A stretch of DNA of 9,405 nt from an uncultured Porphyromonadaceae bacterium (GTDB lineage Bacteria > Bacteroidota > Bacteroidia > Bacteroidales > Muribaculaceae): assembly GCA_902491625.1 (NCBI GenBank), contig CABUIO010000040.1, forward strand, positions 1 through 9,405. The letters are read 5' to 3'. Shown here piece after piece: positions 1-6,425 of this stretch. Below the pieces are notes generated by a model. The model was given only the letters and a program-made list of their open reading frames with translations, did not search any database and was not told the origin of the DNA. The translations under genes were made by a program, and so were the position numbers. Position 1 is the first letter of the stretch; every line of letters starts with the position of its first letter.

Positions 1-58
1 AATCCGCTCCAAAATTCTCGCCCCTGTCGTTAACAAGCATTATTAAACAACCTCTAAA
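1..58 (-). repeat. Outward-facing ~50-bp repeat, left copy
   Basis: Read on the minus strand, 58 to 39 gives TTTAGAGGTTGTTTAATAAT, which matches 9351-9370 on the plus strand at 18 of 20 positions. Homology continues outward: a GTTAA, then GGGGCG (plus-strand 19-24) 31 nt from the start of AGAGG against 30 nt in the right copy, then an AATTTT-like tract. The two copies are therefore in inverted orientation and both run toward the window edges. It could be a conserved 5' leader of a gene starting left of the window, or the end of an insertion sequence. A ten-residue ORF (75 to 43, MKKILVLEVV) overlaps the box; I do not call it a gene. Confidence 0.6.
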
Positions 59-102
59 ACAAGAATTTTTTTCATACTATATTACGGTTTTTTCTTCATC
101 TG

Positions 103-110
103 CAAAATTA
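103..110 (-). promoter_or_regulatory. Putative Bacteroidota promoter (-7 element) facing left
   Basis: On the minus strand this is TAATTTTG, a match to the TAnnTTTG -7 consensus of Bacteroidota housekeeping promoters. No TTTG is found at the expected 19-21 nt upstream, so the -33 element is weak or absent, as is usual for activator-dependent promoters. Transcription would start near 98 and run out of the window through the repeat at 58-1. The gene it serves is not in view. Confidence 0.45.
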
Positions 111-175
111 CGAAAATGTCAAAAATGCTACTTTACTCTGCGGCTCAAATTTTCTTCTTTCGGAAATTTTTTTCA

Positions 176-215
176 AACCATTGAGAACCATCTTTTTCGA
201 ACCATTGGGAACCAT
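176..215 (-). promoter_or_regulatory. Four-fold AACCAT direct-repeat array, putative operator
   Basis: Two 16-bp units, AACCATTGAGAACCAT (176-191) and AACCATTGGGAACCAT (200-215), differ at one base and start 24 bp apart. Each unit is itself two AACCAT copies 10 bp apart, so AACCAT starts at 176, 186, 200 and 210. The near-helical 10-bp spacing would put half-sites of each unit on one face of the DNA, as for activators that bind direct repeats. The array lies about 65-105 bp upstream of the left-facing -7 element at 103-110. The binding protein is unknown; the operator role is inferred. Confidence 0.45.
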
Positions 216-265
216 ATCAAAAAGGTTTTGTGTTATATTAGGAGATAAGAGGGAAAAGCCGTAGC

Positions 266-477
266 TGTGTCAAAAGCGCGGAGCGCTGGAGCCGTGATTA
301 ACCCACGGTGGAGCGCAGCGGAACCGTGGGGAAGGAACCTCTCACGGAAAAGAGCTGCGGAGCTGCAGGTTAATGGTTTGTCTGATAGGGTTTTATCGCT
401 GATTCGTCGCTCTGCGACTTTTCCTCGGGGACAGCTTTTCCCGCCAGCTTCATTCGCGTACGCTCGTTTCGGTTAAT
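266..477. repeat. REP-like cluster of small hairpins, non-coding
   Basis: This gene-free stretch is a chain of short inverted repeats: AGCGC/GCGCT (275-287); CCCACGGT/ACCGTGGG (302-309 with 323-330, 13-nt loop); CTGC/GCAG (355-358 with 365-368); GTCGC/GCGAC (406-418); and the palindrome GCGTACGC (456-463). ATTAACC at 297-303 can pair with GGTTAAT at 368-374, and GGTTAAT recurs at 471-477. This looks like repetitive extragenic palindrome DNA, possibly a unit split by an insertion between ACCGTGGG and GGTTAAT. A 69-codon plus-strand ORF (267-476) spans it, but it reads through the hairpins and has no recognisable domain. From memory, such NPRWSAAEPW-type translations recur as spurious products of repeats in several phyla. 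No RAYT transposase is in the window. Confidence 0.45.
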
Positions 478-552
478 CAAGAGATTCGCGGCTCTGCCTT
501 ATGACACGGCCGAGCGTTACTGACACAGGCTCCATTTCGTTCGTGTATGTTC

Positions 553-597
553 CTGAGGGTGTGATCGCAGAGGCGACCGCGCCCTCAGTTGCATTTT
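553..597. terminator. Strong hairpin just after tag; terminator candidate
   Basis: CTGAGGG (553-559) pairs with CCCTCAG (582-588). Inside it GATCGC (563-568) pairs with GCGACC (573-578) with one mismatch and an AGAG loop. The structure begins 9 nt after the tag stop codon, so it is well placed as the tag 3' end. However, the tail that follows it on the minus strand has no T-run, whereas the plus strand continues TTGCATTTTT (589-597) like an intrinsic terminator. It may be a 3'-end stabilising hairpin for tag, or a terminator for an unseen plus-strand transcript. No plus-strand gene or good promoter is visible upstream. Confidence 0.4.
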
Positions 598-1191
598 TCA
601 GGTGTTTCGTGTTTTGCAGGGGCAGCTGTTGAGGTGGTCGTCGATGTAGCCGGTGGCCTGGAGGAATGAATAGCATATCGTGGTGCCGAAGAATTTGAAT
701 CCGCGGCGGCGCATCTCCTTGCTCATGGCGTCTGAGATGGCGTCTGAGACCGGAATGTCGGCCGTCGTCGGAACGTCGTTGACAATCCTTTTCCCATCGG
801 GAAAGAAACTCAGTATGAAGTTGTTGAACGAACCGTACTCCTCCACTATGTCGGCGAAAAGCCGGGCGTTGACGATGGCACTGTGGATCTTGAGCCTGTT
901 GCGGACAATGCCGTCGAAGGTTCGCAGACGTTCTTCGTCCTGCGGTGTCATGGCCGCCACACGTCTGTAGTCGAAACCGCAGAACGCCTTGCGGTATCCC
1001 TCGCGCTTGCGCAGAATGGTGATCCATGCCAGTCCGGCCTGAGCGCCCTCCAGAGTCAGGAACTCGAAAAGCGTGCGGTCGTCGGTCGCGGGACGTCCCC
1101 ATTCCTCGTCGTGGTATTTCACATAGAGCGGATCGTCGCCGCACCACGGACAGCGGGCGCCACCGTAAAGTTGTTGTTCAGCTGTCGTCAT
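598..1191 (-). CDS. tag: DNA-3-methyladenine glycosylase I (Tag)
   Basis: This cytoplasmic base-excision repair enzyme cleaves the N-glycosidic bond of 3-methyladenine in alkylated DNA and leaves an abasic site. The 197-residue length is close to the ~190 usual for the family. All hallmarks are present: RCPWCGDDPLYVKYHDEEWG (residues 13-32), the LEGAQAGLAW stretch with E48 and W56 (E. coli E38 and W46), and Y26. The structural zinc ligands are C14, H27, H186 and C190, equivalent to C4, H17, H175 and C179 of E. coli Tag, so the fold should be intact. The protein starts about 10 residues earlier than E. coli Tag; no later ATG, GTG or TTG codon precedes the conserved region, which supports this start. 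It has its own promoter (1199-1230), a hairpin separates it from the SusD-like gene, and it is functionally unrelated to that locus. The C-terminal CPCKTRNT tail is unremarkable. Confidence 0.96.
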   Translation of the reverse strand: MTTAEQQLYGGARCPWCGDDPLYVKYHDEEWGRPATDDRTLFEFLTLEGAQAGLAWITILRKREGYRKAFCGFDYRRVAAMTPQDEERLRTFDGIVRNRLKIHSAIVNARLFADIVEEYGSFNNFILSFFPDGKRIVNDVPTTADIPVSDAISDAMSKEMRRRGFKFFGTTICYSFLQATGYIDDHLNSCPCKTRNT

Positions 1192-1198
1192 AATGTTG

Positions 1199-1230
1199 CA
1201 AAGTTAGCACATGAGAATGTTAAGTGCAAA
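1199..1230 (-). promoter_or_regulatory. tag promoter (-33 TTTG, -7 TAACTTTG)
   Basis: On the minus strand TTTG (1230-1227) is followed after exactly 20 nt by TAACTTTG (1206-1199), a full match to the Bacteroidota -33/-7 arrangement. The -7 element ends only 7 nt before the ATG (1191-1189), so a start a few nucleotides downstream of it leaves almost no 5' leader. The HTCS gene has the same GCTAACTTTG core at its promoter. Confidence 0.75.
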
Positions 1231-1259
1231 CCTCTGGTATGGCGTCGTGCGGTGTGGAG

Positions 1260-1271
1260 GCACCATGGTGC
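1260..1271. other. Perfect 12-bp palindrome upstream of the tag promoter
   Basis: GCACCATGGTGC is a perfect palindrome about 30 bp upstream of the tag -33 element, inside the gap between the SusD-like gene and tag. It could be a dimeric regulator site or part of a 3' structure of the upstream transcript. A short direct repeat TTTCGGG lies next to it (1296-1302 and 1311-1317). No function can be assigned from sequence. Confidence 0.3.
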
Positions 1272-1334
1272 AGCCCTACGCTCGGGGGGAGCCATTTTCG
1301 GGTGGGACAATTTCGGGAGTGGCTATTTCTATGT

Positions 1335-1366
1335 AAACGTCCCCATGCCGGCGGGCATGAGGACGT
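1335..1366 (-). terminator. Hairpin terminator after the SusD-like gene
   Basis: ACGTCCCCATGCC (1337-1349) pairs with GGCATGAGGACGT (1354-1366) with one mismatch and a 4-nt loop. On the minus strand the stem starts 22 nt after the SusD-like stop codon and is followed by TTTACAT, a short T-tract. Stem strength and position fit an intrinsic terminator or protective 3' hairpin for the susC/susD-like transcript; the weak T-tract lowers certainty. Confidence 0.6.
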
Positions 1367-1388
1367 CTGGCTGTTGGCAAGCAAGTGC

Positions 1389-3131
1389 TTACTGAATGTA
1401 GCCTTTGTTCTGTTTGTAGAGGCCGGGGATGTAGAACATCTGGTTGTAGGGGATGGGAAGGAATTCGTTCTTCTCGGGGGTGAAGTGGCCTTCGGAAAGA
1501 TATTGGCAGTAGCTCTGGCCGTCGTATTTCACGTGCTGCTCGGTCGCGAAATAGTCGTTGATAGTTTTGGATGCGATGCCCCAGCGTCGCAGGTCGAAGA
1601 AGCGTCCGTTCTCCATTGCCATCTCAAGGCGGCGTTCCCAGCGGAGGCATTTGCGAGCCGTGGCCTTGTCGGCGAAATAGCTTGCGGGGTAGGGCGCGAT
1701 CTCGCACTGGTCGGCGGCGTAGGCGATATGCTTCACGATCGAGTTGGCGGCGCGCTGACGGATGTCGTTGATGATCTGTCGGGCCTCGGGAAGCTGCCCA
1801 AGCTCGATGAGTGCCTCGGCACGCATCAGCATCACATCGGTGTATCGGATCACGTAGTCGGTCGTCGCGAAGGCCTGCCACGAGCCGTTGTAGGTCTCTC
1901 CGGCGGAACGCATTGGCGCTTCCTTGAGCGAGGTGTAATAGCCGTAGGTGTTGGGCGTGCGGGAATTGTTCTTGGTCATGGTGTATTCCGCCTCATACTT
2001 GTAGGGGAACGTAGGCATACCTACGGTGTGGAAGAGACGCGGATCCCATTTCTGATCCGTCGGAGCGCCGTTGACGGGGTAATCGGTCTTGTCGTTGAAA
2101 TCGTCGAACATCGGGAGTCCGTCCTTGGTCTTGAAGGCGTTGACAAGATTCTGCGAAGGCTTGTGGAAGTCCCATCCGCATGTCCAGATGCCCCAGCATC
2201 CGTTGAGTACGATAGACCAGTTGGCACGTCCGAAGGTCGTGTTGTCGTCGGCGTAGTCGGAGGTCTGCACGGCGAAGACAGATTCGCGGCTGTTCTTGTA
2301 CTGCGGCAGGAAGATGTCGCCGAAATCGTCGAGGTAGCCGTACTGCGAGTTCTTGACCACGGCGGTGTATTCGGCCACCTTCTGCATGGCCTCGGCGTCG
2401 ATGAATGCTTCGCCGGTGCCGCTCTCGTAGCCGTTGCCCCAGGCTATGGTGAGCCAGCACTTCGCCAGATAGGCGGCTGCCGCCACGCGGTTGGCACGTC
2501 CGCCACCGTTGGGATTGACGGCGGGAAGGTCGTTGTAGGCTATCTCGAAGTCCTTAATGACGTTGAGCATCAGTTCGCGGTAGGTGAAGGCGGTGTTGGT
2601 AGTCTTCTCAAAGGCATTGTCCTGAAACACTCCCTCGTCGATCCAGGGCACCTGGCCGAAGAGCGTCACGAGTTTGAAGTAGAAGTGGCCGCGTAGGAAG
2701 TGAACCTCGGCATTGCGCATCTTTGCTTTCTCGGCTCCCAGCTCCTTGTCGCCGTACTCCTCGATGGATGCCAGAGCGCGGTTGCAGCGCGAGACGCTGC
2801 AGTAGAGGCGATACCAGAGGACGTCTATTTCGCCGGGAGTGGAGGTCAGCGAACTCCACACTTCCATGGGATTGTAGCCGGTGTCGGTGAGTCCGCCGCC
2901 ACCTTTGTAGGCGTCGTCGGTCGAGACGTCGCCGTAGGGCCAGAGGTTGAATGGGCAGTCATACCAGCAGTCGCCAAGGGCGGCGTAGGCGGCTGTGACC
3001 ATCTTTTCGGGTTGGGAATAGGCGAGGCTTTCGTCGATGACGCCTGTGGGCTTGACGTCGATGAAATCATCGCAGGAGGAGAGTGCCAGCGACATCATGG
3101 CGGCGGTGGCAAGTATTGTTATCTTTTTCAT
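1389..3131 (-). CDS. SusD-like surface glycan-binding lipoprotein (RagB/SusD family)
   Basis: This outer-membrane, surface-exposed lipoprotein captures oligosaccharides and acts as a lid on its partner SusC-like transporter. The 580-residue length is typical. Residues 1-19 form a lipoprotein signal ending LALSS with C20 as the lipidated cysteine, followed by acidic DDFID, in line with the Bacteroidota surface-export signal. N-terminal SusD-like features include WYRLYCSVSRCNRAL (106-120) and AEVHFLRGHFYFKLVTLFG (141-159). C-terminal RagB/SusD features are WDPRL (362-366), the TPR-like TDYVIRYTDVMLMRAEALIE (424-443), RWERRLEMAMENGRFFDLRRW (498-517 and on) and FTPEKNEFLPIP (550-561), ending GYIQ. 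It starts 28 nt after the SusC-like stop with no hairpin between, so the two are co-transcribed. The aromatic residues around 308-320 (LNGCWGIWTCGW) may contribute to a sugar site, but SusD binding positions vary and the ligand cannot be read from them. Confidence 0.95.
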   Translation of the reverse strand: MKKITILATAAMMSLALSSCDDFIDVKPTGVIDESLAYSQPEKMVTAAYAALGDCWYDCPFNLWPYGDVSTDDAYKGGGGLTDTGYNPMEVWSSLTSTPGEIDVLWYRLYCSVSRCNRALASIEEYGDKELGAEKAKMRNAEVHFLRGHFYFKLVTLFGQVPWIDEGVFQDNAFEKTTNTAFTYRELMLNVIKDFEIAYNDLPAVNPNGGGRANRVAAAAYLAKCWLTIAWGNGYESGTGEAFIDAEAMQKVAEYTAVVKNSQYGYLDDFGDIFLPQYKNSRESVFAVQTSDYADDNTTFGRANWSIVLNGCWGIWTCGWDFHKPSQNLVNAFKTKDGLPMFDDFNDKTDYPVNGAPTDQKWDPRLFHTVGMPTFPYKYEAEYTMTKNNSRTPNTYGYYTSLKEAPMRSAGETYNGSWQAFATTDYVIRYTDVMLMRAEALIELGQLPEARQIINDIRQRAANSIVKHIAYAADQCEIAPYPASYFADKATARKCLRWERRLEMAMENGRFFDLRRWGIASKTINDYFATEQHVKYDGQSYCQYLSEGHFTPEKNEFLPIPYNQMFYIPGLYKQNKGYIQ

Positions 3132-3159
3132 TTGCTTTTATATTAGATAAGGATTAGAG

Positions 3160-6100
3160 TTAGAAGGAGAGTTGGACACCGAAAGCCATCGTGAAGGGGA
3201 CGGGATAAGCCCATCGGCCGTTCTCGGGATCGGAGCATGTGTAGCCTTTGCTCTTGATGGTTAGCACATTCTGGGCGTTGACATAGAATCTGCATGACTG
3301 CATGCGCAGCTTGGAGAGTATGGAGCCGGGGAGCGAGTAGCCCAACTGGAGGCTGCGGAGCTTGGCGAAGGAACCGCTCTCCACGAAATAGCTCGATGTA
3401 CGGCCTTCGTTGGAGGTGTTGTTGGTCGTAAGCGAGGGGATGGTCGACGAGGTGTTGTCGGGGCGCCATGCGTCGAGCAGACGCGAGCCTTTGTTGGATC
3501 CGGCGTCGGTGATGCTCCAGAAGTCAGTCTGGAATTTCTGGTCGTTGTAGACGTCGTAGCCGAAGACTGCTTGCCAGAACATGCTGAAATCGAAGTTGCG
3601 GTAGCGCAGGTCGACATTGATGCCGGCGGAGAAGTCGGGCACGGGATTGTAGATCCATGTCTGGTCTTCGGCCGAGATGTAGCCGTTGCCGTCAAGGTCG
3701 CGGTAGCGGAGACCTCCGACGCGGGCGTTCTCCTGACCGGAGGCGTCGACCTCCTGCTGATTCTGGAAGATGCCGTCGCAGACGTAGCCCACGATCGAGC
3801 CGTAAGGCTTCTTGGACTGCACGAGGTCTTCGGCGGTGGTGTGCACGTAGGAGCCTGTGGTGGCCTGCGGCAGATATGTCACGCGGTTGCGGTAGAAATC
3901 GGCGTTGAATTTCACGTCGTAATAGAGACCGCAGGCAAGGTTGTCGCGCCAGTTGAGGGTGAACTCCCAACCCCAGTTGCGCAGTGAGGGACCGTTGAGC
4001 CACGAAGCGCCTCCTTCGCCCATGGCGCCGAGGTAGGCCGGGCTGATGAGCATGTCGTCGACATTCTTGACATACCAGTCGACGGTACCGGTGAGACGGT
4101 TGTTGAACAATCCGAAGTCGAGGCCGAGGTCATACTGTGTGGTGGACTCCCATTTCAGGTTGTCGTTGCCGGTCTGTGTGGCGATGTATCCGGAGGGGAA
4201 GATGCCCGACTGCTGGAGGAAGATGTCGTAGGCTGTGGAGGTGAGGCGGTCGTTGCCGTAGTCGGCCACGAAGATGGAGTAGCGGGCGGTGTTGGAGATG
4301 GCCTGATTGCCGTTGACGCCCCATGAGAAACGCGGTTTCAGCTCGTTGAGCCAGGACTTGTCGAGATGTTCCGATAGGCGGTAGCCGAGTGTGGCGGCCG
4401 GGAATGTGCCGTAGCGGTGGTTCTTGCCGAAACGCGAGGAACCGTCGTGGCGGATGGTGAAGGACGCGAGGAGGAGATTGCGCCAGTTCCAGTCGATTTT
4501 TCCGAAGAGGGAGAAGAGGGCGTAGGCGTTGCGGTTGCCGCTGAAACGTTCTACGCCTGTGGAGGCGTCGGGCCACATATAGTCGGGATTCTCGATCTCG
4601 TAGCCCTCGTTGTAGCCGGAAAATCCGTTGGAAGTCTCGCGGTGCATCTCCATGCCGACAAGAGCGCTCACATTGTTGTCGCCCGGAAGGGTGAACGCGT
4701 AGTTGGCCGTGTTGCTCCATGTCCAACGTGTGTTGGCTGTAAAGCCCACGGTGGTACTGTTGGTGCTGTTGTTGACGATGTCGCTCTGGAAGGTGTAGTT
4801 CATGGAGCGTATGGAGGAGTTGTCGTAGTCAAGACCGAAATTGGAGCGGAGCACGAGTCCCTCGATCGGTTTGATGTCGACGTAGGCATTGCCGAAGATG
4901 CGCCAGATACTGAGTCTGTTGTCGCGGTTGAAATAGACTTCGCGCAGCGGATTCTGACGGTCGCTCATGCCGCCGACAGGCCCCGAGAATGTCTTGCCGT
5001 CTTCTTCATAGACCGGGAGTGTCGGAGCCATCTTCAATGCGTTCTCCATCGGGGCGCAGTCGACCTGACTTGTATAGGAGAGGGAGACATTCTCGCCGAC
5101 AGTGACGACAGGGGAGATATTGTAGGATGTGTTGACACGCATCGCCACGCTCTGGAAGTCGGTGTATTTGATGATGCCGGCATTGTTCTTGTAGCCCAGA
5201 GAGAGGAGCATCGAGCCTTTCTCTCCGGCCTGCGAGACGGAGAGGTCATATTTCTGCGTGAAGCCTGTGCGGGAGATGGCCTTCAGCCAGTCGGTGTCGG
5301 AGAATCGCATGGTCTTGCGGCGGTTCATGAAGCCGTCGTAGAGGCCGTTGACCGTATAGGTGTTGTAGTTGCCGGTCGAGGGATCGTAGGCGCGGACACT
5401 CACGCCCGAAGGAGCGGAGATTGAGAGGCCGTAGTTGGATGCGTAGGCCGCGGGGTCGATTCCGTCGTTGAGCGCGGCCTGGATCATGGCTGTGGAGTAT
5501 CCTTTGGTGTCGAGAAGATCCATCGTCGACTCGTCGGTATAGAACTGTGCACCGAGATTGGCGGAGAAGTCGACACGGATCTTGTCCCCCTGATTGCGTC
5601 CGTTCTTGGTTGTGATAATGATGACGCCGTTGGCGGCGCGGCTGCCGTAGATTGAGGCGGAGGCGGCGTCCTTGAGCACCTGCATCGACTCGATGTCATT
5701 CATGTTGAGCGAATTGAGGCCGTCGGTTGTCGGAACGCCGTCAACGATGTAGAGAGGGTCGGAGGAGGAATTGAAGGAGCCGATGCCTCGGATGCGCACC
5801 GTGCCGACGCCGCTGGGGGAGCCGTTGCCGGTGATCGTGACGCCGGGGATGCGACCCTGCAGCGAACGCATCGGGTCGGGATCCGAGGTGGTGTGGAGCT
5901 CCTCGGTGCTGACAACCGAGACCGAGCCAGTGAGGTCGGATTTGCGCTGGGTGGAGTAGCCCACGACCACAAGCTCGTCGAGCATCGAGGTGTCCTCGCT
6001 GAGCAGGATGGTCATTTCGGGTTCCGCCTTCACCTCCACAGGCTGGAAGCCCACATAGGTGATTTTGAGGATTGAGCCTTCAGGTACGGTCAGTTCGAAG

Positions 6101-6276
6101 TTTCCGTCAAGGTCGGTGGCTGCGCCCGCTTTGTTGACCTCGCAAAGGACCGATGCACCCATCAGAGGCTCGTTGTCGGTCTGCGAGAGCACCTTTCCAT
6201 GCACAGTGATGTTCTGCGCATGTGCGGCCACTGCGGCACCGGTAAGTAAAATCGCGCTTAGGATTGTTCTTTTCAT
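3160..6276 (-). CDS. SusC-like TonB-dependent outer-membrane transporter
   Basis: This protein imports oligosaccharides across the outer membrane with energy from TonB-ExbBD, in complex with the SusD-like lipoprotein encoded next. The 1038-residue length is normal. Domains in order: signal peptide 1-20 (cleavage after AHA, mature Q21); a carboxypeptidase-regulatory-like beta-sandwich at about 23-93 with the ATDLDGNFEL signature; a TonB-box region LDELVVVGYS (99-108); a plug domain at about 110-227 with SLQGRIPGVTI (138-148), SSDPLYIVDGVP (171-182) and DIESMQVLKDAASASIYGSR (194-213); then a long beta-barrel ending in the aromatic GVQLSF. No N-terminal STN signalling domain is present, in keeping with control by an HTCS rather than an anti-sigma factor. 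The ATG at 6276 gives a proper signal peptide and lies about 25 nt from the predicted transcription start. Substrate is unknown; the neighbouring sensor suggests a simple sugar or short oligosaccharide. Confidence 0.97.
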   Translation of the reverse strand: MKRTILSAILLTGAAVAAHAQNITVHGKVLSQTDNEPLMGASVLCEVNKAGAATDLDGNFELTVPEGSILKITYVGFQPVEVKAEPEMTILLSEDTSMLDELVVVGYSTQRKSDLTGSVSVVSTEELHTTSDPDPMRSLQGRIPGVTITGNGSPSGVGTVRIRGIGSFNSSSDPLYIVDGVPTTDGLNSLNMNDIESMQVLKDAASASIYGSRAANGVIIITTKNGRNQGDKIRVDFSANLGAQFYTDESTMDLLDTKGYSTAMIQAALNDGIDPAAYASNYGLSISAPSGVSVRAYDPSTGNYNTYTVNGLYDGFMNRRKTMRFSDTDWLKAISRTGFTQKYDLSVSQAGEKGSMLLSLGYKNNAGIIKYTDFQSVAMRVNTSYNISPVVTVGENVSLSYTSQVDCAPMENALKMAPTLPVYEEDGKTFSGPVGGMSDRQNPLREVYFNRDNRLSIWRIFGNAYVDIKPIEGLVLRSNFGLDYDNSSIRSMNYTFQSDIVNNSTNSTTVGFTANTRWTWSNTANYAFTLPGDNNVSALVGMEMHRETSNGFSGYNEGYEIENPDYMWPDASTGVERFSGNRNAYALFSLFGKIDWNWRNLLLASFTIRHDGSSRFGKNHRYGTFPAATLGYRLSEHLDKSWLNELKPRFSWGVNGNQAISNTARYSIFVADYGNDRLTSTAYDIFLQQSGIFPSGYIATQTGNDNLKWESTTQYDLGLDFGLFNNRLTGTVDWYVKNVDDMLISPAYLGAMGEGGASWLNGPSLRNWGWEFTLNWRDNLACGLYYDVKFNADFYRNRVTYLPQATTGSYVHTTAEDLVQSKKPYGSIVGYVCDGIFQNQQEVDASGQENARVGGLRYRDLDGNGYISAEDQTWIYNPVPDFSAGINVDLRYRNFDFSMFWQAVFGYDVYNDQKFQTDFWSITDAGSNKGSRLLDAWRPDNTSSTIPSLTTNNTSNEGRTSSYFVESGSFAKLRSLQLGYSLPGSILSKLRMQSCRFYVNAQNVLTIKSKGYTCSDPENGRWAYPVPFTMAFGVQLSF

Positions 6277-6304
6277 CAGTGTGAGATTTTTGGGTTTTCT
6301 GCCG

Positions 6305-6312
6305 CAAATTTA
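6305..6312 (-). promoter_or_regulatory. susC/susD-like operon promoter (-7 element)
   Basis: The minus strand reads TAAATTTG, a match to the -7 consensus, 28 nt before the ATG, which predicts a start near 6300 and a leader of about 24 nt. No TTTG is found 19-21 nt upstream. The missing -33 element together with the inverted repeat at 6343-6399 points to an activator-dependent promoter, as expected for an HTCS-controlled operon. Confidence 0.65.
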
Positions 6313-6342
6313 CGCTCTATGGTAAGATGGCGATATAAGCGT

Positions 6343-6399
6343 TGTTGCCTGAGATATAAAATTCCGTGGGATGCACGATTTTTTATATCACAGGCAACA
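6343..6399. promoter_or_regulatory. Long inverted repeat, candidate HTCS operator
   Basis: TGTTGCCTGAGATATAAAA (6343-6361) is inverted at 6381-6399 with 18 of 19 positions matching (mismatch 6352/6390) and a 19-bp spacer; equivalent positions are 38 bp apart. It lies about 43-100 bp upstream of the predicted start of the susC-like operon and just downstream of the HTCS gene, the usual place for the target of such a regulator. A second, outer inverted pair, GCCGCAAA (6301-6308) and TTTGCGGC (6410-6417), encloses it. As RNA it could fold into a long stem after the HTCS stop, but no T-run follows, so a terminator is less likely than a protein-binding site. Binding by the adjacent HTCS is inferred. 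Confidence 0.6.
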
Positions 6400-6425
6400 G
6401 GATTGATGTTTTGCGGCAAAAAGGT

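Noticed and set aside
267..476. 69-codon plus-strand ORF in the left intergenic region
   Set aside because: It reads straight through several hairpins, has no domain or promoter and looks like translated repeat DNA.
473..1147. 224-codon minus-strand ORF overlapping tag
   Set aside because: It overlaps Tag in another frame and is arginine-rich and domain-free; Tag has all catalytic and zinc residues.
1224..2696. 490-codon plus-strand ORF opposite the SusD-like gene
   Set aside because: It is antisense to a confidently identified gene, has low-complexity V/G/A-rich composition and no recognisable domain; long antisense frames are expected from GC-rich codon use.
4417..5424. 335-codon plus-strand ORF opposite the SusC-like gene
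   Set aside because: Shadow frame of the SusC-like coding sequence, with the same G/V/D-rich composition and no domain signature.
6343..6399. Invertible DNA switch at the inverted repeat upstream of susC
   Set aside because: The 19-bp spacer is too short for known promoter inversion and holds no promoter; an operator fits better.
6343..6399. Intrinsic terminator of the HTCS gene
   Set aside because: The possible stem is long, but the loop is 19 nt and no T-run follows on the minus strand.
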